Of a stretch of 10,300 nucleotides of DNA, positions 1 through 6,289 are shown piece after piece. Source of the stretch: Euperipatoides rowelli. Taxonomy: Eukaryota; Onychophora; Udeonychophora; Euonychophora; Peripatopsidae. The notes under the pieces are model-generated. The model had not been told where the DNA came from. It did not search any database and saw only the letters and a list, made by a program, of their open reading frames with translations. Location: assembly GCA_003024985.2 (NCBI GenBank), contig PXIH01S0063586.1; one strand, given 5' to 3'. Each line of letters opens with the position of its first letter. Position 1 is the stretch's first letter. A program made the translations under genes and the position numbers.

Positions 1-109
1 TGTGTTTTATTTAAGAGATGTCATTAATAAATAATTCTAAATTATAACAGACTCAAGTTTATGCCTATAAATGATGGCTGTATTCACTCGGTCGTGCAAA
101 TTATACCTC
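1..109. other. Unannotated flank, non-coding
   Basis: AT-rich sequence with no open frame of note. It ends directly against the DNA-transposon-like terminus that starts at 110. If that terminus is genuine, the eight bases tatacctc at 102-109 would be its left target-site copy, but I found no second copy in the window. Confidence 0.5.
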
Positions 110-185
110 CAGTGGCGTAGCTACAGTGGAGCAGTTGGAGCGAACTGCTCCAGCCGCACAAATCATGGGAGCGCAAAATTATTAG
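110..185 (+). mobile_element. DNA-transposon-like terminus (CAGTGGCGTAGC type)
   Basis: Seen: the sequence opens with CAGTGGCGTAGCTAC and continues into a GC-richer stretch unlike its AT-rich surroundings. That stretch holds a perfect hairpin (127-152) and the words gccgcacaaatcatgggagcgc. Known from memory: ends beginning CAGTGGCG followed by GTAGC are widespread in invertebrate genomes as termini of cut-and-paste elements, often hAT-like, and are commonly followed by a self-complementary segment. Inferred: this is one end of such an element or a fragment of it. No matching inverted end (gctacgccactg) was found downstream, so it is one-ended here and its right boundary is a guess. No transposase is visible. 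Confidence 0.4.
127..152. repeat. Perfect 10-bp inverted repeat, 6-nt loop
   Basis: TGGAGCAGTT at 127-136 is followed by a six-base spacer and then its exact reverse complement AACTGCTCCA at 143-152. It lies 17 bases inside the transposon-like terminus that starts at 110, so it is probably a subterminal structure of that element rather than an independent site. Confidence 0.7.
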
Positions 186-991
186 AAAGGGTGGAAAAAA
201 AATTGGAAAAAAAAATAATAGACGATATAAAAAGAATCATTTCAGTTTAGATAAATTCAGTACCATATTCTATTTTATATTTAATAGTTTTATGAAATTA
301 ATTACATTTTTATTATGCAGTAAATCAAAATGTATAATGAATGTTTTGTCATACACATGCAATCTTACTGTCAATTTTTCTACAAAACTAAACCTATTTG
401 ATTAGTTCACACTTCAAAGCTAAAATTCCCATTTTACGTTACGTTCAATTCTCAATTCAACTGCTCTTTCATAACAATGATAGTTGTTCCTGTCACAGAG
501 AAATGCTTTCTACTCTGTGACTGGGACTGGGTAAGATCACAGTTACAATACTATGCTACAACTTGGCAATTAAGCAATGCTAAAAACCTTCTCTTATTTC
601 TAATCTAAACAATAAAAATATCCTGCCTTATTATCCAACTGACAATATGGCCGATTTACATTTTTTTAAAAACAGAAAAACATTTAAATAAATAACATGC
701 ATAATAATTGCCAATTAGCAATATTTTTAATTGTTCTATTGTCTAAAAAAATATGAAATTATTATTAATTTTATTTGCTTGTTTATAATGTTCAATAAAT
801 TATATTATTGTAATAATATATAATATCTNAACATTATTAATATTCTTAATTTAATAATATTTACTAAACAATTATAATCACTTGAAATCTAATAAGTTTA
901 ATAACACTAATCAATAATTAGAACTATTAATAAATATATAAACCGATGAACAGTATAATTATTTGTTTAATCCATTTAGTATATAACAATT
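186..991. other. AT-rich non-coding stretch
   Basis: No open frame with coding character on either strand. From about 660 to 960 the sequence is almost pure A+T (runs built from taat, atta and aata) and contains an ambiguous base at 829. The only structured element seen is the hairpin at 489-524. Confidence 0.6.
489..524. repeat. 12-bp imperfect inverted repeat
   Basis: CCTGTCACAGAG (489-500) and CTCTGTGACTGG (513-524) pair over 12 positions with one mismatch (t491 against t522), including nine contiguous pairs, across a 12-base loop. It stands out in an AT-rich region. It could be the core of a small hairpin-forming repeat or a palindromic protein site. Nothing flanking it (Pol III boxes, precursor-like arms) identifies it further. 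Confidence 0.5.
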
Positions 992-1039
992 TAACCCTGT
1001 TAGAGATTATATTTTCTAACATAACCCTGTTAGAGATTA
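992..1039. repeat. Direct repeat, 18 bp, two copies
   Basis: taaccctgttagagatta occurs at 992-1009 and again at 1022-1039, 30 bases apart start to start. A related but diverged word (aaccctgttggagcaagcctaagattac) occurs near 5314, which suggests the motif belongs to a dispersed repeat. No coding or regulatory role can be assigned. Confidence 0.6.
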
Positions 1040-1189
1040 CCAAGCAGACGAGTGGTGGCGCATTAAACAGGTTTTAGCGCTCTTTTAGTATCAATGGATC
1101 TGTCATGTTTTATGCTGCTCACATTAAAGTTTATTTCTATTTAATCCTGGACTTATTGTGTATTAATAATAACCTTCTGACAACACTCA
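1040..1189. other. Non-coding stretch next to gypsy remnant
   Basis: Moderately AT-rich sequence containing gagtggtggcgcattaaac near 1050. It could hold residual retrotransposon sequence downstream of the integrase fragment on the minus strand, but I cannot recognise integrase core motifs (D, D, E) in it. The retrotransposon homology appears to stop near 1190. Confidence 0.35.
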
Positions 1190-1460
1190 GGTAAGGATTA
1201 TTACAGTTGACAAAAGCAACATTTCCTTGAAGTTGTTCGATATCTTTGTTGATGTTGAACCACCACCAAGTTGAATGTGCTAAAGGTTTCTTTTTGANGA
1301 TACCATTGTGTCCTCGGTGAAGTTCTTTAAGTATGGCTTCTTTTAGGCTAGAGGGTATTATTATTACCCTAAGTCCCCAGAGGAGACATCCGTCCTGAAT
1401 AGATAATTGTTCTTTTTTTTAGACAAGAAACTTTTATCAGAAATGTCTTTGCTATCTTTT
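1190..1460 (-). pseudogene. pol: Gypsy integrase N-terminal zinc domain, degenerate
   Basis: On the minus strand, past two or three stops, one frame reads QLSIQDGCLLWGLRVIIIPS, then LKEAILKELHRGHNGI, an ambiguous codon (n at 1298), then KKKPLAHSTWWWFNINKDIE and FVNCNNPYLS. This is the classical gypsy integrase opening: a QDGCLLWGxRVIIP segment, the HxxxH pair of the H2C2 zinc finger (H in ELH, H in GHNGI), and K.LA...WWP.....DIE (WWF here). Only one of the two expected cysteines is evident. The DDE catalytic core does not follow, so the fragment ends before it. Confidence 0.75.
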
Positions 1461-1477
1461 TTGGGCCAGCCATAATT

Positions 1478-1729
1478 TCATAAGTTCATAATTTGCTTAA
1501 GTTGTGTATCCTTCTGTGTAGCTATACCTATATCTTCTTTAGTAAAAAGGAATTCTTCCTCAGATTCCATAGCATAAATGTTTTTAATATTTTCTTCTTC
1601 TGATCCTATGGTGTCAAGAAGAGGGAGTCTGTTGATACTAAACAGTCCAATTTGAATATTTATACTTAAATGTTTACTGGGCTTGGCTTCAATGCGAATT
1701 TGGTGATAGGATTGGGTTGTCGAGGTCAC
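1478..1729 (-). pseudogene. pol: Gypsy RT fused to pre-integrase spacer by deletion
   Basis: An 83-codon frame with two unrelated halves. Residues about 8-36 (SYHQIRIEAKPSKHLSIN, then GLFSINRLP) match RT between the DLxxAYHQI and YxRLPFG motifs. Directly after RLP the sequence becomes LLDTIGSEEENIKNIYAMES, and it ends in KEDIGIATQKDTQLKQIMNL. That second half resembles the segment that in gypsy elements follows the conserved ADALSRLP at the end of RNase H. The palm (YxDD) and RNase H that should lie between are missing. The join falls at RLP (codons 1622-1630), a tripeptide present at both sites in intact relatives, so deletion between short homologies is the likely cause. Confidence 0.65.
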
Positions 1730-1734
1730 TAAAA

Positions 1735-1915
1735 TTTACCTCACATTTAGTTTGCTTAAAATATCATCAATAATTGAGAGGGGGTAACTATCAACTTCCA
1801 AATTTTTATTTAGACCAATGCGGTAATCTTTGTATATCCTGAGGCTTCCATTATTTTTTAAGATAGGAATAATTTCTGCAGCCCGCTTGGAAAATTTGAC
1901 AGGTGAAATAAGCCT
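1735..1915 (-). pseudogene. pol: Gypsy RT fragment in a shifted frame
   Basis: Immediately after the previous frame, another minus-strand frame reads PVKFSKRAAEIIPILKNNGS, then LRIYKDYRIGLNK, then YPLSIIDDILSKLNVR. This matches the fingers region of gypsy RT (usually SxWAxPIVxVxKKDGSxRxCxDY, then YPLPxIDDxLxxL). The usual C-x-DYR is KDYRIGLN here. A stop follows NVR near 1740, and another small shift is needed to read FSDLD just beyond it, so at least two indels disrupt this stretch. Confidence 0.75.
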
Positions 1916-2463
1916 TGATTCTGAAGTTTATTTAACTCTTCCTCTACTGCGAGAATGAGGGCAAAAGGCACATTTCTATGTTTACAGAACTTTGGAACAG
2001 AATCTTTTTTAAAAAATAATTTAGCTTCTGTTCCCTTGATACAACCAAGTTCGTTTCCAAATAATTTGTCAAATTGTTTTAAAAATATGTTTAATTTAAT
2101 GTTTATTTCTTCTAAAGAATGAATCTCTTTTCCTAAATTGAATTTAAGTCCTAATGTGCTAAACCAGGCTCTGCTGAGCAGTGTGGTGCTTCCCACATCC
2201 ATTACAAATAATTCTAAGTTGCAGGCAGTATTGTTTTTAAAAAGCAGGTCGACCTTTTTAACTCCTACTGGTTTAATCAAATGATCAAAAGCTCTGAGAA
2301 CTACTGTAGTATTAGCTAGTTTTCCTTTTGGCCATAGGGATTTAAACATAGACATTGGAAGAATATTAACTGCAGCACCGGTATCGAGTTCAAAATCTAT
2401 AACTTTTCCATTTATTGTTACGCTTAGGATAATCGACTTTAGTATATGGGGATTCTGGCGCAC
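1858..2463 (-). pseudogene. pol: Gypsy pol fragment: retropepsin and start of RT
   Basis: A 201-codon open frame. Residues about 24-33 carry the retropepsin active-site motif FELDTGAAVNILP, with the catalytic aspartate in DTG (codon at 2383-2385). Around residues 92-106 LLSRAWFSTLGL corresponds to the C-terminal part of the protease, where LLGRDWL is usual. From about residue 133, LFGNELGCIKG, VPKFCKHRNVPFAL and VEEELNKLQNQG match the linker and first segment of gypsy RT. The annotated methionine is only the first ATG in the open frame; protease sequence in a polyprotein needs no own start. The last 20 or so residues are frameshifted (near 1905-1915), and the true RT reading continues in another frame downstream. 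Confidence 0.85.
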
Positions 2464-2481
2464 TTCCCCATATGTGCAGCA

Positions 2482-2517
2482 CCATGTTAATCTTATGGAA
2501 AAGCAAAATTAACATGG
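2482..2517. repeat. Perfect 10-bp inverted repeat, 16-nt loop
   Basis: CCATGTTAAT at 2482-2491 and ATTAACATGG at 2508-2517 are exact reverse complements. The arm contains the same catgttaat word that recurs downstream to 2650, so the hairpin is part of a local repeat cluster. It sits about 20 bases upstream (minus strand) of the gypsy open frame. Confidence 0.65.
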
Positions 2518-2650
2518 GAAGGTTTCAGGTGCAGCGAGCGCAGCAAGCAGCACTGTGTTAATGTTAATCTTATGAGACTTTTTGCATGCTGATCTATACA
2601 GCTTTTTACATGTTAATTCATCAGGACTTTTTACATGTTAATCTTATAGG
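2484..2650. repeat. Cluster of catgttaatcttat direct repeats
   Basis: atgttaatcttat occurs at 2484-2496, 2561-2573 and 2635-2647. A 16-base word ctttttacatgttaat occurs exactly at 2602-2617 and 2627-2642. A weaker cousin (actttttgcatg) begins near 2577. The copies are irregularly spaced and the region between also contains gcagcgagcgcagcaagcagc, a short GC-rich triplet-like patch. It looks like a collapsed or decayed short tandem array, possibly subterminal sequence of an element; no coding capacity. Confidence 0.55.
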
Positions 2651-2748
2651 GAATATAAAATAATATTTATTAATAGAATATTANTAATTANNTTTAATTT
2701 AATAATTTTTTTACAAATGAAAAAATGGATAGGAACATTATTTAAGTG

Positions 2749-2758
2749 AAAAAAAAAA
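2749..2758 (-). terminator. Possible Pol III terminator (T10 on minus strand)
   Basis: Ten consecutive A on the plus strand give a T10 run on the minus strand, about 12-20 bases past the 3' end of the tRNA-like sequence. RNA polymerase III stops at runs of four or more T. In such AT-rich DNA a T10 run is also common by chance, so the call depends entirely on the adjacent A and B boxes. Confidence 0.35.
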
Positions 2759-2769
2759 TCAATTGAAAT

Positions 2770-2852
2770 GGAATCTCCTGGGGATCGAACCCATTCCAGC
2801 TTGCGTATAAGATATTAAAAGACGAACGTCGTAACCAATGTGCCACACTGAA
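2770..2852 (-). repeat. tRNA-like sequence: SINE head or tRNA pseudogene
   Basis: On the minus strand there is a good A box TGGCACATTGG (2845-2835) and a near-consensus B box GGTTCGATCCC (2791-2781) inside a T-arm-like TGGGTTCGATCCCCA. Between them lies CTTTTAA, which resembles a seven-base anticodon loop with TTT. The seven bases before the A box do not pair with those after the T arm, and the anticodon stem is poor, so no functional cloverleaf forms. The spacing between boxes (about 43 bases) is slightly long for an intronless tRNA and suits a tRNA-derived SINE promoter. No clear SINE body or poly-A tail was recognised; only a T10 run follows. Confidence 0.55.
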
Positions 2853-3086
2853 AAGAATAGATTTCATTAGGAAAGTAAGGTTTAAAAACCCACGGACGAA
2901 GCTAATGATTGATAAATATACAACAGCGAGTGTTCTATAATCAAACAGTATATAGTGGAATATTAATAAAATATGAGTTAATGTATTCATTTGATTATAA
3001 GGATATAGAAATATTCAACTATAAGAGTACAAGAGGCTACTCGAGTTTTAACTGTGCATAGAGTGAGAGGCAAGCTCATTGTAAGG
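2853..3086. other. Non-coding stretch, nothing assigned
   Basis: No coding frame or recognised repeat. It includes a slightly less AT-rich patch (cccacggacgaagc near 2889, ggctactcgagttttaactg near 3032). The minus-strand open frame that crosses 2742-2990 reads through the tRNA-like sequence and has no coding character. Confidence 0.5.
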
Positions 3087-3151
3087 ATACATCAACCAAT
3101 AAAAAGGCAGTAACCATTGGATGAATACATCAACCAATAACAAGGCAGTAA
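3087..3151. repeat. Two-copy tandem repeat, 38-bp period, CCAAT-containing
   Basis: atacatcaaccaataaaaaggcagtaa (3087-3113) is repeated at 3125-3151 with one difference (aaaaa to aacaa). Each copy carries one CCAAT. A third short relative, accattgg (3113-3120), contains CCAAT in reverse. The arrangement could be a fragment of a promoter or of a minisatellite. No transcription start can be linked to it; the LINE insertion begins about 32 bases beyond. Confidence 0.6.
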
Positions 3152-3186
3152 TAATACTTAGCAGCAACTCAAAGAGTAAATAAGCC

Positions 3187-3216
3187 TTTTATTTATTTTA
3201 TTTATTTATTTATTTT
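3187..3216 (-). repeat. LINE 3' tail, (AAAT)n microsatellite
   Basis: On the plus strand ttttatttattttatttatttatttatttt, that is a short AAATA/AAAT array at the 3' end of the LINE in its own orientation. Tails made of simple repeats rather than pure poly-A are usual for CR1/L2-like LINEs. It directly adjoins the proposed target duplication at 3183-3191. Confidence 0.75.
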
Positions 3217-3521
3217 CTAAAATTACAGGATCTTCACCAATTGGTATTGTTCCAGATCCTAAGTCTGCTTACAAAGTATTGCAATAAATAATAAAAATAT
3301 ACAATAAATAATTATAGTAAATACATGAATAATTCATATATAAAAAATAAAAGTATATAATTGAATGATGAAAAACATGAAAAACATTTATCTTTTTAGT
3401 TTTCTTCTTTCGCTTAGTTGCTGGTATATAGTGATCTGTGTCAATATGGAATATATACAGTATAAGGTGCAGATATTTAATACTGTATACAGTATGTCAT
3501 AAATAATTAGACAGCTTTAAT
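3217..3521 (-). other. LINE 3' untranslated region
   Basis: Lies between the C-terminal end of the LINE reading frame and the AAAT tail. Near the tail the minus strand reads gtaagcagacttaggatctg, then gaacaataccaattggtgaa, then gatcctgtaattttag, a comparatively complex block such as LINEs conserve for recognition by their RT. The inner part (3280-3400) is low-complexity AT. No open frame. Confidence 0.55.
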
Positions 3522-4401
3522 TTAAATTTTTGTAAAGTTTGTTTCCCTTTTTAATTCATCTGGGATGTCGTTCCATAATTTTGATGATTGGTTTTTGAAG
3601 GACCTAGTGCAAATTTCTGAGGTTCTATTAGTGATAGTAATGTAGATGTTTTTAGAATTAGAGTTTCTAGTTCCATAATTGTGAATGGCGCCTGCTTTAA
3701 TGAAAAGATTTTTCATATAATTAGGTGCCAGATTATTTAAAGATTTCCATGTTAAAAGAAATATCTTCTTCTTGACTCAAGATTTTTCCAGTTGAGGGTA
3801 TTTAAGGCCTCAGTTGCGCTGGACCTACCAGCTCCAAAAACCAATAATCTAGCAGCCAGATTTTGCACTTTTTGCATTTTCATAGCTACTGTTTTATTAC
3901 AACTTGTTATAGATTACAGAGCAATAATCAATTTTTGATTGGATTAGAGAGTTATAAATGAGACATAGGCTAAGGTGTTTATGTGGAGAAATTTTTTAAA
4001 TTTCATTAGGGAAAATATTAAGCCAGTAGTTTTTTTTACATAATGCTGAAATGTGATTATTTCACTTCATGTTTTCATCTATTATAAGACCTAGGATTTT
4101 TATTTTATTCTTTTGGTGAATTTTATTTCCCTTTAGATTCAAAGTTAATGAAGAGGAGTGTGATAATTGTTTTCTTTTCATTGATCCAATGACTATAAAA
4201 TTAGTTTTAGATATATTAAGTTTAAGACTGTTTAAAGAGAACCAGTCATATGAAGTGTCTAGGTCATCTTCCATTTTTTGTTTTAAAATGAATGGATTTT
4301 GATGTGCAAAGTTGTATCATCTGCATATAATGAAGAGGTACAATGTTTCAATATTTTAGGTAAATCATTTAGGTATATGTTGAAAAGAAGAGGTGCTATA
4401 A
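3522..4401 (-). pseudogene. LINE ORF2 fragment: RT palm end, thumb, C-terminal domain
   Basis: The minus strand begins with the RT catalytic box YADDTT (YADD codons at 4327-4316), followed after a stop by DWFSLNSLKLNISKTNFIV (near 4250-4190) and KIKILGLIIDENMK (near 4100-4062). This is the usual N-x-L-x-LN-x-x-KT and LG-x-x-x-D series. Later come NLAARLLVFGAGRSS (near 3850) and WKNLESRRRYF (near 3780), then NYGTRNSN, FKNQSSKLWNDIPDELK (3680-3540), the conserved C-terminal block of CR1/L2/Jockey ORF2. At least four frame changes or stops interrupt it. The first 78 bases in coding direction (4401-4324) duplicate 5929-5852, because the assembly split the gene there. Confidence 0.85.
4324..4401. 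repeat. 78-bp contig overlap, copy 1
   Basis: Identical over 78 bases to 5852-5929, in the same orientation. It ends exactly at the n at 4402, and its partner starts exactly after the n at 5851. That geometry is an unmerged overlap between two contig ends, not a biological duplication. It places 5852 directly after 4401. Confidence 0.9.
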
Positions 4402-4402
4402 N
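4402..4402. other. Contig join (n), misplaced
   Basis: A single n where LINE sequence stops abruptly on the left and unrelated sequence begins on the right. Both flanks have exact copies at other n positions (5851 and 7090), so this join is false. Confidence 0.85.
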
Positions 4403-4470
4403 TTTTTTGAGAATAATATTTTAAATTGCTTAATGTGTTGACTTATGGAAATTTGTCAGAAATTATTGAT
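4403..4470. repeat. 68-bp contig overlap, copy 1
   Basis: Identical over 68 bases to 7022-7089 in the same orientation. It starts exactly after the n at 4402; its partner ends exactly before the n at 7090. This places 4403-5850 after 7089. Confidence 0.9.
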
Positions 4471-5850
4471 TTCAGCAAAATATAACCCCCTGGTTCTGAT
4501 AGAGATTTTTTGTTCTATAACTTGTTTCATGAATATGTGTGCCAATTTAAATCTTTAACCATCTACACAAAAATATCTAGCCACATTTAACACTAAAAAA
4601 AATAATCAGGGTCTGTTTTCAACAATGGAAACTTTACCAGCACTCAAGGTCCTATATTATAGTTATAATCTTCATAAAGACTGTTTTTATGGGGTGAGTG
4701 ATTACTTTTCTCAAGCCCATCATGTTTCCTGCCCTTTTATTATCTATTTACTTGTATGATAAACTTACTTACTTAGCATTGGTGTAATGTGATCACTAGT
4801 TTGCTTTATGAGACTTAAAATGATTTTTGGGTAGCGTTTTTTTATATTTTGACTCATTAACTGTTTCTTGATTTTTCTTGAATTTAATTCTTTTTCACTC
4901 ATTAGTTCTGCTACTTAATTTTTCCAACTTACTGACCCTTTTTCTATACAAATTTTGTCAAATCATCAACTATTTCAGCACTAAAATGGATAGAAGAGGA
5001 ATCCATATTAACTTGAGCACTCAATGGCTCTTGTTTTAAAATAGAAGTTCCTACCATGCTAACACAATAGGAGGCACTTGCTCAACTGGTTGTGAAGTAT
5101 ACCTATATTCTATCAATGACAGATTATGATATTTTTTGGCTATATTTCGAGTCATTATATAAAAGGTTTTTTTATATAATCAATAATATAAAATTAAACT
5201 TATTAGGTAAAATAATATAGATAAATAATGACCTATTTGTGGATAAAAGCATAGAGTACTGAATTTTAAATGATTAGATTTTAAAAAAAATGATAAAACA
5301 TGAATGAGAAACCCTGTTGGAGCAAGCCTAAGATTACAAGGATTGTTATGTTCTTACCAGTGTAGACACTAAGAGTGGTGTTGTTGCTACCACCCGGTTT
5401 ATAAGGGATGAAATTAAAAAAAAAAATACTTTTTCATTTTATCACTTTCTCATCAAGATAAAAATTCAGATTAATGCTATTAATTTAATTGATAATATCC
5501 TTTTGGCTCAAATGTATAAATGTTTTGTTATGTATATCTGACCCAGTAGTGAAAGTAAGAGGGTACGATCAGGTACGTAATACCAGTAAGAAATTTAGAA
5601 GACCTATACATTATACAATACTGGAAAGAAATTTATAAAATAAAATCCAATTTAATAATATGAATTCATATTATTATTAACATACCGGCACTATTATTGG
5701 CACAATTATTACCGTATTTAAATTATTATCATTTCAAATAACTGTGGACTATACAGTATAACCTACTTCTTTTTTAATCTTGTCATGAAACCAAGCAGAC
5801 AAATCATTTACATACAATAATAAAGGTTGAATTTTTATTTTCAAAATGAT
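4471..5850. other. Interior of the hAT-like insertion (misplaced block)
   Basis: In corrected order this 1.4-kb block follows 7089 and precedes 7091, so it lies between the two hAT-like ends. No intact gene. Its notable contents are the frame-broken minus-strand coding-like stretch at 4765-5155 and a 41-codon open frame at 5281-5403 on the minus strand. The rest is AT-rich. I see no hAT transposase dimerisation motif or BED finger, so the element appears non-autonomous or badly eroded. Confidence 0.55.
4765..5155 (-). pseudogene. Unrecognised coding-like remnant, frame-broken
   Basis: Three consecutive minus-strand frames join into one protein-like stretch of about 125 residues. First MTRNIAKKYHNLSLIEYRYT and QPVEQVPPIVLA (from ATG at 5155). 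Then MVGTSILKQEPLSAQVNMDS and FSAEIVDDLTKF. Then IEKGSVSWKN, a stop, and VAELMSEKELNSRKIKKQLM, continuing KKRYPKIILSLIKQTSDH to a stop at 4765. Only two indels and one stop are needed. A splice-donor-like GTAAGT overlaps the end (4772-4767), and a TATATAAA-like stretch lies some 20 bases ahead of the ATG. The middle has a faint SANT/Myb-like look (SWKNVAEL), which is a guess. I do not recognise the protein. It could be an eroded transposase part, a gene fragment captured by the DNA transposon, or chance. Confidence 0.35.
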
Positions 5851-5851
5851 N
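5851..5851. other. Contig join (n)
   Basis: Left flank is DNA-transposon interior, right flank is LINE RT cut in mid-codon within YADD. The 78 bases on the right duplicate 4324-4401, so the join is false. Confidence 0.85.
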
Positions 5852-5929
5852 CATATAATGAAGAGGTACAATGTTTCAATATTTTAGGTAAATCATTTAG
5901 GTATATGTTGAAAAGAAGAGGTGCTATAA
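5852..5929. repeat. 78-bp contig overlap, copy 2
   Basis: Exact same-strand copy of 4324-4401. From 5930 this copy continues into the VPQGS motif of the LINE RT, which is what the truncated copy at 4401 lacks. Confidence 0.9.
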
Positions 5930-6281
5930 TAGAGCCCTGTGGCACATCATAATCATTTGTAATAAAAGTAGATAATTTGTTATTTATTTTGGTCGACTGT
6001 TTTCTGTTTGATAGGTAACTATTAAACCAATTTAAAACTTCTATCTCAGATTATAAGAGTTTAAATTTTCCAGTAATTTATTATGAATGATACAGTCAAA
6101 AGCCTTTGATAGGTCTAAAGCTACTACCGCAATCAGATTTTGATTTTCTATTTCTAGTCTCCAATGTTCTGTCATATTTATTAGAGCAGTAGAGGTCGAG
6201 TGGTATTTACGAAAACCATTTTGTTCTTCACAAATCAAATTATATTTCTCAAAGTATTCTGTTAGTTGATTGGATACAATA

Positions 6282-6289
6282 CGTTCCAA
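6282..6289. repeat. hAT target-site duplication, copy 1 (cgttccaa)
   Basis: cgttccaa immediately precedes the left inverted end at 6290. The same eight bases follow the right inverted end at 7151-7158. Eight-base duplications are the hallmark of hAT insertions. Removing the insertion and one copy leaves the LINE frame continuous across the site. Confidence 0.85.

Larger units (their letters stand above)
1190..2463 (-). mobile_element. Ty3/gypsy LTR retrotransposon remnant, pol only
   Basis: On the minus strand the fragment carries, in the order expected for Ty3/gypsy pol, an aspartic protease, the N-terminal part of RT, then an abrupt jump to sequence characteristic of the region before integrase, and the integrase zinc-binding start. 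Most of RT, all of RNase H, the integrase catalytic core, gag and both LTRs are absent. Several frameshifts and stops, plus an ambiguous base at 1298, show it is dead. The protease-RT-integrase order separates it from Ty1/copia (integrase before RT). I cannot assign a clade firmly, although the phrase around QDGCLLWGLRVIIIP is typical of animal gypsy families. Confidence 0.85.
5852..6289 (-). pseudogene. LINE ORF2 fragment: central reverse transcriptase
   Basis: From 6289 the minus strand reads ERIVSNQLTEYFEKYNLICE, then EQNGFRKYHSTSTALI (RT motif 2 region), then AVVALDLSKAFDCIIHNKLL, with the first catalytic aspartate in LDLSKAFD. A one-base shift at about 6041 moves the frame, after which come LNWFNSYLSNRKQ, DYDVPQGSIIAPLLFNIYL (motif B region) and LNDLPKILKH, ending at SSLY just before the n at 5851. 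The remaining ADD of the YADD box is at 4324-4316. The upstream limit at 6289 is where the hAT-like element inserted, inside the codons of LERI. Confidence 0.88.

Noticed and set aside
992-1039. Resemblance of ctaacagggtta to a homing endonuclease site
   Set aside because: Only a short core matches, there is no intron or endonuclease gene nearby, and the word is part of a local direct repeat.
2749-2852. A functional lysine-type tRNA gene
   Set aside because: The CTTTTAA loop and B box look right, but the acceptor stem does not pair, the anticodon stem is poor and the spacer is too long.
2742-2990. 82-codon open frame on the minus strand with hydrophobic composition
   Set aside because: It reads straight through the tRNA-like sequence and its flanks, has no recognisable motif, and its hydrophobicity comes from T-rich codons expected in AT-rich DNA.
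5345-5375. agtgtagacact palindrome as a regulatory site
   Set aside because: Only five pairs around a two-base centre, and no promoter context.
4324-5929. The 78-bp and 68-bp exact duplications as biological repeats or element ends
   Set aside because: All four copies terminate exactly at single n joins and pair up as contig-end overlaps; one block swap explains them all.
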